DNA of 64,000 nt, from NCBI RefSeq assembly GCF_017329615.1, contig NZ_JAFMTW010000001.1, positions 1 through 64,000 of the forward strand, in the 5' to 3' direction. The stretch comes from Alicyclobacillus suci. GTDB taxonomy: Bacteria > Bacillota > Bacilli > Alicyclobacillales > Alicyclobacillaceae. Both the position numbers and the translations under genes were made by a program. This document shows positions 13,745-22,164 of the stretch, in pieces (position 1 is the first letter of the stretch; each line of letters starts with the position of its first letter). Under the pieces are notes generated by a model. It made no database searches, was not told the DNA's origin, and saw only the letters and a list, made by a program, of their open reading frames with translations.

Positions 13745-13764
13745 CAACTTTTTCAGGACACTGA

Positions 13765-13838
13765 TGGGCCCAGGAGGACTCGAACCTCCGACCTCACGAT
13801 TATCAGTCGTGCGCTCTAGCCAGCTGAGCTATGGGCCC
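13765..13838 (-). tRNA. tRNA-Ile (GAT), second copy, CCA not encoded
   Basis: Identical over 74 nt to the copy at 12853-12926, but the genomic 3' end reads TCA instead of CCA. It has its own promoter and is separated by 74 bp from the main run. Confidence 0.95.
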
Positions 13839-13855
13839 TCAAGGTCACGAGCGAT

Positions 13856-13885
13856 ATCATACAATGAGCTCTTACGTTCAGTCAA
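13856..13885 (-). promoter_or_regulatory. Promoter of the second tRNA-Ile gene
   Basis: Leftward TTGACT at 13880-13885, an 18-nt spacer and TATGAT at 13856-13861, about 17 nt before the tRNA 5' end. Confidence 0.7.
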
Positions 13886-13985
13886 GCATTATTTTGAGGC
13901 CATGAAAAAAGTCGACTTTTGTAACATAGTGCGTGGGGTCATCGTCACATTCATGAACGCATCATATCAAATCAAACACATGTCA

Positions 13986-14009
13986 CCCGCGTTTGATCAC
14001 AAACGCGGG
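13986..14009. promoter_or_regulatory. 10-bp inverted repeat upstream of the YjgB-like gene
   Basis: Perfect arms CCCGCGTTTG and CAAACGCGGG around ATCA. No T-run follows, so an operator is more likely than a terminator. A second, weaker dyad (CGTGAA/TTCACG) lies at 14022-14039, just before the ribosome site. The remaining sequence between 13890 and 13985 shows nothing else. Confidence 0.4.
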
Positions 14010-14056
14010 AATTCCAAGACATCGTGAACCTGATTCACGAGATAGGAGATGTCATT

Positions 14057-15079
14057 GTGCGTAAAAGTCCTCACTGGATGGCTTTTGTTTTAGGCATTGC
14101 ACTCGTCTCAGAAGTACTCGTCACGGGATGTGCCAGTAAAACATCACAATCCAACACAATCAGTGGGCAGTCCACGGCGGTTAATCATACGTCAAATCAA
14201 ACGTCCAATGAACCATCTGGACAGACATCGAATCCGACGTCGAGCGGAACCGGATCTTCAAATCCAAATACCACGTCTACAGTGGATAGCTCGTCCAACA
14301 CGCAGGCCACCTCGACTGACACGGCACAAGAAACCGTCCGAAACATTGTGAACTCCGCTGTGTCCGGAATTGCATATGGTATACCCTATAAACTACAAAC
14401 GAATCTCGACGATGTGGTAAAAGCATGGGGACAACCCACCCAACAAAATGCGGCAGGCGCTGGCATTTATGCGAGCTACCCTGCTCATGATGCTGCATTT
14501 GGTCTCAATAAAGGAGATCAACTATTTGACGTTCGTTCTTTTTCCCCTACCGTACAGGCCGTCACACTCTCAGATATCGAGGACGTGCTTGGTAAGCCCG
14601 GTGTCATCAGAGAGACCTCTGACTCACAAATCTACCTATACCCTGCTGGTCCCGACTACCAACTGTTGTGGGTCTTCTCCAAGACAAATGGGCAAATCAG
14701 TGACCATGTAGATCATATCTCCGTTTTTTGGCCGCAGGGCACCGTCAACAGTATGGCTGCCACACAGCCAGCACCTGGTGTTGTCATTGACAGTAAAGCC
14801 GGACAACATGTCACTTTCTCGATTGCAAATCCGCCAAAAAATTATCGTCTTGTCGAACTGGAGTTCATTCCGAATAAAGGTTCGTCCGTGGTAAATACCC
14901 TGAGTCAAGCCACCAGCGGAAGTCAGAGCCCAGGGTTCTCGCTGAATAGCGATGGAACAACGATAGATTTCCACTATAATTCCAACCTGGTCGGTGAATC
15001 TGGTATCATCCGAGTGATTTACCAGAACGATGACGGCACTGCGATGATTGGTAACAGCGCGACACTGACGCTGAAATAA
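14057..15079 (+). CDS. YjgB-like (DUF4309) lipoprotein
   Basis: A 340-aa secreted lipoprotein. The signal peptide ends in the lipobox LVTGC; a Ser/Thr/Asn-rich linker follows (residues about 35-95); then a DUF4309 domain (DDVVKAWGQPTQQN, later LSDIEDVLGKPGVIRE) and a C-terminal beta-rich domain of about 100 residues. The GTG at 14057 follows AGGAG by 8 nt; GTG 14024 has no ribosome site. DUF4309 proteins have no established function. The linker suggests an anchor that spans the cell wall. Confidence 0.75.
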   Translation: MRKSPHWMAFVLGIALVSEVLVTGCASKTSQSNTISGQSTAVNHTSNQTSNEPSGQTSNPTSSGTGSSNPNTTSTVDSSSNTQATSTDTAQETVRNIVNSAVSGIAYGIPYKLQTNLDDVVKAWGQPTQQNAAGAGIYASYPAHDAAFGLNKGDQLFDVRSFSPTVQAVTLSDIEDVLGKPGVIRETSDSQIYLYPAGPDYQLLWVFSKTNGQISDHVDHISVFWPQGTVNSMAATQPAPGVVIDSKAGQHVTFSIANPPKNYRLVELEFIPNKGSSVVNTLSQATSGSQSPGFSLNSDGTTIDFHYNSNLVGESGIIRVIYQNDDGTAMIGNSATLTLK

Positions 15080-15219
15080 AGTGCACTACCCCGCAACATG
15101 AATTTTTTATGCATGCGTGAGGAATTTAACCTGTGAAAGACATCTCTACCAACAGTGCTGGTATTTATACAATGCAATAAAAGAGCGGCCATGTTAGCCT
15201 GTCCATGCAAATCAAATAA

Positions 15220-15326
15220 CGCCGAATCCTGATTCGTCAGGTACGGGGGATAAGCAACACAGGGGTGAATGTGCATTTCGCACTAGGGCGACTCCCGCCC
15301 GAATCCGTCAACTAACCTCGGAGGCG
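15220..15326 (+). ncRNA. c-di-AMP (ydaO/yuaA) riboswitch
   Basis: The leader matches the ydaO class: closing stem CGCC at 15220-15223 with GGCG at 15323-15326, the internal GTACGGGGGAT and AGGGGTGAA segments, and the hallmark GCCCGAATCCGTCAACTAAC (15297-15316) followed by CTCGGAGGCG. Members of this class are usually OFF switches for cell-wall hydrolases and K+ or osmolyte systems. It sits directly before an NlpC/P60 gene, the classic partner. Confidence 0.9.
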
Positions 15327-15341
15327 ATAGGGGGGAACGCT

Positions 15342-15869
15342 TTGCTAAAGCGTATGTTAACAGGCATGGCAGGCACAGTGGCTTGCTCTTTTGCAGTCTT
15401 TACACCACTTGCGAGCGCATCTACGGCGCTCCCACCAGGCGTGACAATGGACAAGCAGATTCACCCTGAGGCAGCAACAACTGCAACGACACAGCAAAAG
15501 GAAAATGCCGTGTTAAATGTGGCCAAAAGCAAGATGGGAACGCCATACATTTGGGGACACAATGAAGACCGTGGGCAGTACGGTTTTGACTGCTCCAACT
15601 TCACCTCATATGTGTACCATCACGCGCTAGGCTATAAGATGACCACCTCCTCACGTGCTCAATATACAAGTGTAGGTTGGCACGAGGCGCGCAGCGCAGC
15701 CCGCCCGGGTGATCTGGTCATTTTTGATAAAGGGCACCATGTTGGCATCTACGCTGGAAACAATGAGGTCCTGCAAGAAGGCGGCGGGTTGGGCAAGGTC
15801 GGTTATATCTCCATCAAGCCCGGTTCGTATTGGTCTAAACACGTTTCCGCTGTTCGCAAGATGTTTTAA
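15342..15869 (+). CDS. Secreted NlpC/P60 peptidoglycan endopeptidase
   Basis: A 175-aa protein with signal peptide (residues 1-28, cleavage near ASAS) and one C40 domain: Cys in FDCSNFTSY, His in KGHHVGIYAG, and a third polar residue after it. It cuts D-Glu to diamino-acid bonds in stem peptides. The TTG at 15342 lies 7 nt after GGGGGG. It carries no SH3 or LysM domain. Control by the c-di-AMP riboswitch links wall hydrolysis to c-di-AMP level. Confidence 0.9.
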   Translation: MLKRMLTGMAGTVACSFAVFTPLASASTALPPGVTMDKQIHPEAATTATTQQKENAVLNVAKSKMGTPYIWGHNEDRGQYGFDCSNFTSYVYHHALGYKMTTSSRAQYTSVGWHEARSAARPGDLVIFDKGHHVGIYAGNNEVLQEGGGLGKVGYISIKPGSYWSKHVSAVRKMF

Positions 15870-15950
15870 TCTGGGATGCCGATGGATACACGACAAACCA
15901 ATAGCAACGTCGTAACGAGCCATTCAGGGGATTTCCAATGGAATCGTGCA

Positions 15951-15995
15951 AAAAAACGGAGTGCCTATTCGCCAAGCGAATCGCACTCCGTTTTT
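15951..15995. terminator. Bidirectional terminator
   Basis: Stem CGGAGTGC/GCACTCCG continued by ATTCGC/GCGAAT, with AAAAAA on the left and TTTTT on the right, serves both the NlpC/P60 gene and the convergent MFS gene. Confidence 0.85.
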
Positions 15996-16145
15996 ACAAG
16001 AAATACATATGTAATCGCATAAACCAAGTCAATCCGAGACAAACTGTGTCATGAAACACCCGGCGACGGGACAAGCCGCGAAACTTCATTCACCCATTCA
16101 CCCGAACTACTTCGGGTTTGGCCAATGGAGAAACGAGGTGAATCC

Positions 16146-16241
16146 ATGACCGTCTTGGTGCGACACACTTCAAAGTTATGTGCGAGCATTTGGCGAGCCT
16201 GGTGCGAACAAACGGTTCACTACTTCGGCACTGGCTGGTAA
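16146..16241 (+). CDS. Possible 31-aa small protein
   Basis: An ATG at 16146 preceded by GAGGTGAATCC opens 31 codons (MTVLVRHTSKLCASIWRAWC, ending FGTGW). A small hairpin CCCGAA-CTA-CTTCGGG lies upstream. It is in the 257-bp gap between a terminator and a convergent MFS gene. Coding is suggested only by the ribosome site; it could be chance. Confidence 0.25.
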   Translation: MTVLVRHTSKLCASIWRAWCEQTVHYFGTGW

Positions 16242-16252
16242 ACGTTCATCAA

Positions 16253-17515
16253 TCACATGCGACTGTCCCGCCGCTTTTCTGCGTCAGCCCTTGGAGTGGT
16301 CACTTTTCCGCCTTTAGAATGCGCATGGTTCACATATATCCGATGCGATGCGTTATAAAAAGGGCCTGCCAATAGCGCCAAACACCCTACGGTGAAAAAT
16401 ACCGACATGGCGCCCAGGTGGCGCAATAAAAGGCCCCCGATAAATGGTCCGAGGAAGTATCCTAAATTGGATAAAGAATTGGCACCAAAATATGCACCGC
16501 GCATTCTCTCATCAGCCAGTGTGCTGATGTATTGAGCGAGACGTGGCGCCGCCAGTACCTCCCCAACCGTCAGAATAATCGACCAAACGAGAAATTGAAC
16601 AAAATTTCCAGATACGCCAATACCGAAAAAGCTCAACGCATAAATCACCTGTGAGACCAATAAAACCTTCCCCGTACCAAAGCGAGCACTCATCCGTGTG
16701 ACAATAAATTGAAGAATCACAACTTCCAGTCCTGTCGCGGCAAAAATATACGAATACTGCCGTGAAGCAGCCTCTGAGCCAAATAGCGACTGTAAAACCT
16801 GCGGCAATGTCGTATCGAATTGCGAGTAACCCACACTCGTTAAAATACCCGCCGCAATAAACACGACAAGCGCCTTATCTTTCCGCAGCGTCTCCACGAC
16901 GGTTCCCAACTTCACTTCTATCGATCCGCCGCCTGATTTCCGATTAGTTTCTGGAAATACTGACACAATCACAAACAAATACGCGAGGCTGATAGCGGCA
17001 GCGATATAAAACGTCAGGCGCGGCGCTATGTCCGCCAAAGCACCACCAATGATGGGCCCTACTGCCGCGCCAATGTTATTCATCCAGTAACTCATGCCAA
17101 ACACGTGTGCTCTTCGCTCTGGCTCCGTAAAATCCGTCAACATCGCCTGTGATGCAGGCACAAATAAAGCACGTGACAAGCCTGTCAACACACTGACAAC
17201 AAAAAACGCCCAAATTGCCTGTGCGTTTGCAAACTCCATCATCGCCAGTGCGCTAAGTAACATCGCGACTGCCATCACCCATTTTCGGCCGAGTCGGTCT
17301 GCCAATGCGCCGCCAAAAAAACTGAACAATGTTGTGGTAAGAGAAATACTGCCCACAGCAAGACCAATTACACTCGCTGTGGCATGCGTGTGTACAGACA
17401 TATACAACGCCATAAACGGCATGACCATAAACTGCGTCGTCTGTGTCACACCTGTAGCGGTCAGCATCCACCAGACGACCGCGCGCGAATTCAGTTGAAA
17501 TGATGAACGATTCAT
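16253..17515 (-). CDS. MFS transporter (drug-efflux type)
   Basis: About 420 aa with 12 predicted membrane helices. The loop 2-3 motif GGALADRLGRKWV and motif C-like segment GAAVGPIIGGALA point to a DHA1-type proton-coupled exporter. The ATG at 17515 is chosen over 17578, which has no ribosome site. Substrate unknown. It stands alone, convergent with the NlpC/P60 gene. Confidence 0.85.
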   Translation of the reverse strand: MNRSSFQLNSRAVVWWMLTATGVTQTTQFMVMPFMALYMSVHTHATASVIGLAVGSISLTTTLFSFFGGALADRLGRKWVMAVAMLLSALAMMEFANAQAIWAFFVVSVLTGLSRALFVPASQAMLTDFTEPERRAHVFGMSYWMNNIGAAVGPIIGGALADIAPRLTFYIAAAISLAYLFVIVSVFPETNRKSGGGSIEVKLGTVVETLRKDKALVVFIAAGILTSVGYSQFDTTLPQVLQSLFGSEAASRQYSYIFAATGLEVVILQFIVTRMSARFGTGKVLLVSQVIYALSFFGIGVSGNFVQFLVWSIILTVGEVLAAPRLAQYISTLADERMRGAYFGANSLSNLGYFLGPFIGGLLLRHLGAMSVFFTVGCLALLAGPFYNASHRIYVNHAHSKGGKVTTPRADAEKRRDSRM

Positions 17516-17604
17516 ATATGCGCTCTCTCTGTAAGATTTAAGTGGCATCCCCATCCACGCTACACCCAATTCGCGCACGAAACAACCCTTATCCTAGACC
17601 ATCT

Positions 17605-17805
17605 CTACTGTGGTTTGGTATTTGTTTCATCTTCACCGTCCACAAGATGGATTCTTTCGAGATGACCGCGGAATTGCTCACGGAAGTTGTCCAGATACTC
17701 ACGGCGCAGTATGTCGCGTTCAGACAGCTCGTCATCAGTTAGTGTGCCACTCTTTGCCTTGTGCGCAAGCTGATTTAACCGGGTTAGTTTTTCCTGCGAT
17801 AACAC
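17605..17805 (-). CDS. DUF896 (YnzC-like) protein
   Basis: About 66 aa, with the family pattern L-x-R-L-N-Q-L-A-H-K-A-K-S-G-x-L-T and LRREYLDNFREQF. DUF896 proteins are small two-helix proteins of Bacillota, some linked to the SOS response. GGGCGGGGA precedes the GTG at 17805; ATG 17829 has no ribosome site. Confidence 0.85.
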   Translation of the reverse strand: MLSQEKLTRLNQLAHKAKSGTLTDDELSERDILRREYLDNFREQFRGHLERIHLVDGEDETNTKPQ

Positions 17806-18001
17806 GATATCATCCCCGCCCTTTATCATCTGACAAGCGAATTCAGACCTCCATCATAGTCAAAGCGAAAACATATCACAAACGGCGAACATGACCATCA
17901 AAAGCAAAGAAATTTTAGGTGATACCCCGAAATTTTAGTCTCGCCCCGCGTATACATGATTAACCGCATCCTGGTGACATCACACAGCAGAGGTGAGCTT
18001 C

Positions 18002-18088
18002 GTGAAAGATCGATTGATTGGCATGATCCTTGGCATTTGCCTCTGCCTATGGGCAGGGTTATTTCTTAAGTTAACAGGAAAAATTTAG
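18002..18088 (+). CDS. Candidate 28-aa membrane peptide
   Basis: A GTG at 18002 is preceded by AGAGGTGAGCTTC and encodes a peptide with one hydrophobic segment (LIGMILGICLCLWAGLFLKL) and charged ends. Size and layout resemble small membrane proteins of Bacillota. No homologue can be named. It lies in the 417-bp gap between DUF896 and tyrS. Confidence 0.4.
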   Translation: MKDRLIGMILGICLCLWAGLFLKLTGKI

Positions 18089-18115
18089 ACCTATTCACGA
18101 CAACCACGCAAAGAG

Positions 18116-18176
18116 GGCGGTCTCCGACGCCCTTTACCGCGAATGCCTCGGTAAATATCGTCCGCCGGAGACCGCC
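18116..18176. other. Nested hairpin element downstream of tyrS
   Basis: An 11-bp perfect stem (GGCGGTCTCCG/CGGAGACCGCC) encloses a second 7-bp hairpin (TTTACCG/CGGTAAA). Neither strand has a T-run next to it, so it is not a simple terminator. It may be a processed 3' end of tyrS mRNA or a REP-like element. Confidence 0.45.
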
Positions 18177-18222
18177 AACCGTACCTGATGCAGCTAACGT
18201 TTCCAAGAACTATCGCTGTGCA

Positions 18223-19482
18223 CTATTCAAATTTTACCAAGAAATATTTCTTCTTACCACGGCGAATGACCAAAAATTGACCACCAAACATCTCATCCTG
18301 CGAAAATACCCGATTAACGTCTGTGATTTTATCGCCATTCACGCTAATTGCCCCGTTCGTAACATCTTCACGCGCCTGGCGCTTCGACGGACAAGCCCCA
18401 CTCGCAATCAAGAGGGAAATAATGTCCTTTTCGTGACTGGAGGGGAGTGTCATCGAAGGTACACCTTCAAATACTTGCTGCAATTCGTCCACGGTCAGAC
18501 TCTTAATATCCCCCGAAAAAAGTACATTGGACATATGAATGGCCCGTTCGGTTTCCGCTTTACCATGAACCAACGTGGTCACTTCTTCCGCCAACGTCTT
18601 CTGTGCCAACCTCGCCCCAGGATGATTGGCGACCTCCTGCTCCAGTGCTTCAATCTCCTCGCGCGAAAGGAACGTGAAGTACTTTAAGAAGCGAATGACA
18701 TCTTCGTCCTGTGTATTCAACCAGAACTGGTAGAACTGATACACGGATGTCTTTTCGGCATCCAGCCACACCGCACCTGACGCAGTCTTGCCAAACTTCG
18801 TTCCATCCGCTTTTGTAATCAGGGGCATCGTGAGTCCATATGCTGGCTCACCTGTGACGCGGCGAATCAAATCAATTCCGCCAACAATATTCCCCCACTG
18901 GTCTGACCCACCAATTTGCAGCACACACTCGTAGCGCCGGAACAGCTCTAAAAAGTCGTTGGACTGTAGCAACATATAGCTAAACTCCGTAAACGATATC
19001 CCATTCTCAAGCCGTGATGCAACTGATTCACGGTTGAGCATTGTATTGACATTAAAATTTTTTCCAATATCCCGCAAGAACTCAATGACGCCCATCTCGC
19101 TTGTCCAGTCATAATTGTTTACGACCATCCCCGCGTTGTCCCCGGCCTCAAAGTCGATAAAACGCGACAACTGCGCCTGAATCTTTTTCGTCCAATTCTT
19201 TACGGTTTCTGGCCCGTTCAACGTACGCTCTTGTTTTCGACCACTCGGATCTCCAATTAAACCAGTCGCCCCGCCCACCAGTGCAATGGGTTTATGGCCA
19301 GCCAATTGAAACCGCCGTAACGTCAAAATAGGTAACAAACTGCCGATATGTAAACTGTCGGCCGTCGGATCAAACCCGACGTAGAGCCGAACGGACTGTT
19401 CATGCAATCGTTTTTCTAATTCGTCTCTATCCGTCACCTGATAAATCAGGCCGCGGAATTCTAAGTCCTCTATGATGTTCAA
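18223..19482 (-). CDS. tyrS: Tyrosyl-tRNA synthetase
   Basis: A 419-aa class I synthetase. It has the HIGH-like motif HIGSLLP near residue 46, tyrosine-pocket segments (YVGFDPTADSL, QIGGSDQWGN), the KMSKS-like KFGKTASG, and a C-terminal S4 RNA-binding domain. It charges tRNA-Tyr. The TTG start at 19482 follows GAGAGGAG. No T-box (AGGGTGGNACCGCG) is visible in the short upstream region, unlike tyrS of many Bacillales. Confidence 0.97.
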   Translation of the reverse strand: MNIIEDLEFRGLIYQVTDRDELEKRLHEQSVRLYVGFDPTADSLHIGSLLPILTLRRFQLAGHKPIALVGGATGLIGDPSGRKQERTLNGPETVKNWTKKIQAQLSRFIDFEAGDNAGMVVNNYDWTSEMGVIEFLRDIGKNFNVNTMLNRESVASRLENGISFTEFSYMLLQSNDFLELFRRYECVLQIGGSDQWGNIVGGIDLIRRVTGEPAYGLTMPLITKADGTKFGKTASGAVWLDAEKTSVYQFYQFWLNTQDEDVIRFLKYFTFLSREEIEALEQEVANHPGARLAQKTLAEEVTTLVHGKAETERAIHMSNVLFSGDIKSLTVDELQQVFEGVPSMTLPSSHEKDIISLLIASGACPSKRQAREDVTNGAISVNGDKITDVNRVFSQDEMFGGQFLVIRRGKKKYFLVKFE

Positions 19483-19582
19483 AACGGACTACTCCTCTCT
19501 CCAACACTCGCTAGCAATATTATCGCACATCTTCGTGGACTGTAAGCCTCAAAATGTGAACTTGTCTGATGACCTGGGACAC

Positions 19583-19972
19583 CTAGTCAGCCACGACTGC
19601 CTCTACTTCAATTTCTACCAGTAACCGAGGATCAATCAACGCCCCCACTTCAACAATTGTCGTGACGGGACGCGTATTCACAAACGCTTCGCGATGGGCT
19701 TGCGCTACATCCGGCCACCGCGACATGTCCGTCACGTAAATTCGTACGATGATAACATCAGACATGTTGGCCCCTACGCTCATGAGTGCCTTTCGAATAA
19801 TTTTCAACACGTACGTAGCCTGTGTGTACATATCGCCAACGCCAATCATCTCTTCGCCTTTGGTTGCGGTTGTACCAGCGACGACGACACGGTTTCCCAC
19901 ACGAATTGCGCGATGATAACCAATCACCTGTTCCCAGGGTCCTTCAGACGACACATAAATCCTTTGTCCCAT
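19583..19972 (-). CDS. RidA/YjgF family protein
   Basis: A 129-aa trimeric RidA-type fold. The signature RPVTTIVEVGALIDPRLLVE includes the conserved Arg near the C-terminus used to bind the carboxylate of imine intermediates. RidA enzymes hydrolyse enamine/imine products of PLP enzymes. GGGGGG lies 11 nt before the ATG at 19972. It lies upstream of tyrS on the same strand, 100 bp away. Confidence 0.88.
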   Translation of the reverse strand: MGQRIYVSSEGPWEQVIGYHRAIRVGNRVVVAGTTATKGEEMIGVGDMYTQATYVLKIIRKALMSVGANMSDVIIVRIYVTDMSRWPDVAQAHREAFVNTRPVTTIVEVGALIDPRLLVEIEVEAVVAD

Positions 19973-20194
19973 GACAGTACCCCCCTAACCGAAAGTATGC
20001 AAAATGCACGCGAAACTGCTGCGGCTTTGAAAGCATACTCAAAAAACGCACGGAGGGTGCCCGCCAGTCAAACTTGAATTGTCGGTATCTGCACAAACGT
20101 TGGCGCTGTGTTTGAACTACTTATTTCCGGGCATGCTAGTAGATATATCCAAGGGCAACGATGCAATCGATTCAAGTCGACAGGAGGGCTGTAA

Positions 20195-20413
20195 ATGTAC
20201 ACAAACATGCTATCCGTTCACGAAGTCGCCAAGATCTTGCGCCTTCCCGTCGTAACAGTTTACGAACTCGTGCGCCAAAACTGTCTGCCAGCCAATCGGC
20301 TTGACCAGCGCATCCTCATATCCAAATACGACTTGTCGGTATGGCTTCAAGGACAAAACAATGGCCAATCTATTGGGGTATTGCCACAAGTGCCGCGCAG
20401 ATTCGCCAAATGA
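20195..20413 (+). CDS. Excisionase-type HTH protein
   Basis: A 72-aa HTH_17 protein (LSVHEVAKILRLPVVTVYEL, then DQRILISKYDLSVWLQGQ). CAGGAGG precedes the ATG at 20195. No integrase is nearby, so a small host transcription regulator is as likely as a mobile-element remnant. Confidence 0.65.
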   Translation: MYTNMLSVHEVAKILRLPVVTVYELVRQNCLPANRLDQRILISKYDLSVWLQGQNNGQSIGVLPQVPRRFAK

Positions 20414-20493
20414 AAGGGTCTTCCCTGGCGATACCTGTCCTATTCAATCGTTTATGAGCGATTACGTCCTACATGGGGTGAAATTTATCGACA

Positions 20494-21261
20494 TTACAAT
20501 TCATGCACTGTAATTTCGCTGCGAACAAGGAAACGGAAATTATAACCCGACTGCCCCACCCCTTTCGAGATGTACAACATACCGTGTGGCATGGTGTGTA
20601 GTCCCTTATAAACACCCGATCTCGCCAGTGGCCCCATATCCTTCACTTTGAAAAAGAACGGCAAATTGAACTGTTTGCCATGTAAATGACCGGCAAACAG
20701 ATAGTCATAGCGCCTTTCCATAAACAACGTGATGGTCGGATCATGGGTCATCACAATCACCGGTTTACGCGGCGTGACAAACTGGAACGATGCGTCAACG
20801 TCACTATGTTGCGAATCGAAATCATCCACACCCACTAGATAAACCTCTTGAAGCTCCGCAGCCTCATTCACAAGGACCCGGATGCCAAACGCCTCTAGCA
20901 AACGAATCAATTCCTCCGGGCGCTCCAGCTTGTAATCGTGGTTGCCAAGCACAGCATATGCCGGCACACTGGTCGATTGGATCATTTTCAAAAATGGAGT
21001 CAACAACATAAACGACGTCGGCTTATCCAAAAAGTCGCCTGTCAAACACAAGAAATCCGGACGCTCTGCTTCGATAACGCGGCGAATTTTCTCCGGGCGA
21101 ATTCGATTGCGCTCCACGTGAAGGTCACTAATTTGAATGATCTTTAAACCCGCATGAAGCGGCAAGCGAATACGTTCAATTTTCAACCACTGGGTTGGCA
21201 AAACAAAGGTGAGGTAAAACAAAACCGCAGCCAAGCAAACGAAAAGTAAAATCCAATCCAC
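20494..21261 (-). CDS. Membrane-anchored metallophosphoesterase (YkuE/YaeI-like)
   Basis: A 255-aa protein with one N-terminal membrane helix (ILLFVCLAAVLFYLTFVLPT) and a calcineurin-like catalytic domain: ISDLHVERN, CLTGDFLDK, LGNHDY, MTHDP and GHLHGKQF provide the two-metal site. Related proteins hydrolyse UDP-2,3-diacylglucosamine-like or phospholipid headgroups, but Gram-positive substrates are not settled. Confidence 0.85.
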   Translation of the reverse strand: MDWILLFVCLAAVLFYLTFVLPTQWLKIERIRLPLHAGLKIIQISDLHVERNRIRPEKIRRVIEAERPDFLCLTGDFLDKPTSFMLLTPFLKMIQSTSVPAYAVLGNHDYKLERPEELIRLLEAFGIRVLVNEAAELQEVYLVGVDDFDSQHSDVDASFQFVTPRKPVIVMTHDPTITLFMERRYDYLFAGHLHGKQFNLPFFFKVKDMGPLARSGVYKGLHTMPHGMLYISKGVGQSGYNFRFLVRSEITVHEL

Positions 21262-21341
21262 TTGATCAACACCCTACTATAGCGTTGATCCACATTGTAC
21301 ACCATCGTAACGCACGCATGTTTCTCCAAATCCTGCGGCCC

Positions 21342-21605
21342 TTAAAAGTAGTAACGAGAGAGTCTCGCCGCTCGGGATTTATAGCGGTAAAACGAAGCCC
21401 ACAACGGACGAATGAGCCACTTATTACGCATCAGTTTCGCACGATAGGCCTGAAAATGAGCTTGTTGCACTTGTCCAATCAGGACATCCAACTTTTGACT
21501 GATTCTAATGACGTCTGGATGTAATAAACTCCCTCTCTCCTCTGCCATCATCATCATCTCAACCCTCAACGCTTCAATCATCTCTCTTGTCGTCATCTGT
21601 ACCAC
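21342..21605 (-). CDS. Spo0E-family aspartyl-phosphate phosphatase
   Basis: An 87-aa protein. The first 45 residues form the two-helix Spo0E fold with the signature SQKLDVLI (SQELD type). This family removes phosphate from Spo0A-P and so delays sporulation. The C-terminal 35 residues are basic and aromatic (RPLWASFYRYKSRAARLS), longer than usual. Three Spo0A-box-like sites lie upstream. Confidence 0.78.
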   Translation of the reverse strand: MVQMTTREMIEALRVEMMMMAEERGSLLHPDVIRISQKLDVLIGQVQQAHFQAYRAKLMRNKWLIRPLWASFYRYKSRAARLSRYYF

Positions 21606-21661
21606 GAAGTTATCCCCTTACCACTAAAAAATGAGGCTAGACGACAATAACATAGGAACCA

Positions 21662-21719
21662 TGTCGAAGTCTGTCCCATGACGTCGAAGAACGTGTTTTT
21701 CTCCAATCTTTTAGTCGAA
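21662..21719. promoter_or_regulatory. Spo0A-box-like sites upstream of the Spo0E-like gene
   Basis: A perfect TGTCGAA at 21662-21668 and two one-mismatch copies, CGTCGAA at 21682-21688 and AGTCGAA at 21713-21719, in the same orientation. They lie 57-114 bp upstream of the Spo0E-family start and also upstream of the gene at 21830. Confidence 0.45.
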
Positions 21720-21829
21720 TATAGGCACTGCACGACAAGCCTTACGTATTAGGCATTCGTCGTGACACCACAATCTCCACCGCCATACGGTTTACTGTAA
21801 GACAAAATGTGCTGAAGGAGGTGACACAA

Positions 21830-22135
21830 GTGTTATCCGTTCTGAGTGCACACGCGGCAATGCTGTTGACGTTTCAAATCGTCCTCATTGTTCTCGGTCT
21901 TACCGTGGTCGTGAACATCGTGTCTAACTTGTGGAAAGGTGCATCGCTCAGTGGGGTCGGCGACATAGTCACGCGCCCGGTTTTAACCGGCGTCTTCCCG
22001 CTGATCATCATCTCCCTGTTAACACAGGTGGATCCGACTCATATCATTGTTCTTATTTTCTATTATCTCGCAGCTGTCTGTATCGTCATTCGTGCGCTGT
22101 TTGAACTCGCCCGGAGTTTAAGAAAAACCGCCTGA
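21830..22135 (+). CDS. Small holin-like membrane protein, unknown
   Basis: About 101 aa with three hydrophobic segments (FQIVLIVLGLTVVVNIVSNL; GVFPLIIISLLTQ; IIVLIFYYLAAVCIVI) and a short basic C-terminus. AAGGAGGTGACACAA precedes the GTG at 21830; the frame from 21809 reads through that ribosome site. The shape is like phage or toxin-secretion holins, but no signature proves it. Confidence 0.55.
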   Translation: MLSVLSAHAAMLLTFQIVLIVLGLTVVVNIVSNLWKGASLSGVGDIVTRPVLTGVFPLIIISLLTQVDPTHIIVLIFYYLAAVCIVIRALFELARSLRKTA

Positions 22136-22164
22136 GGTAACGTATAACACGCACATGTGGCTAC

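Noticed and set aside
13344-13747. Leftward ORFs with phrases such as GIAQLGEHLPCKQG and LPAQLDRAFDYES-like strings
   Set aside because: They are translations of tRNA genes (Glu, Asn, Ala, Leu, Arg), a well-known annotation artefact.
13764-14027. Rightward ORF starting MGPGGLEPPTSRLSVVRSS
   Set aside because: It is the antisense translation of tRNA-Ile, another known artefact.
19483-19582. T-box leader for tyrS
   Set aside because: The upstream region is short and lacks the AGGGTGGNACCGCG antiterminator core.
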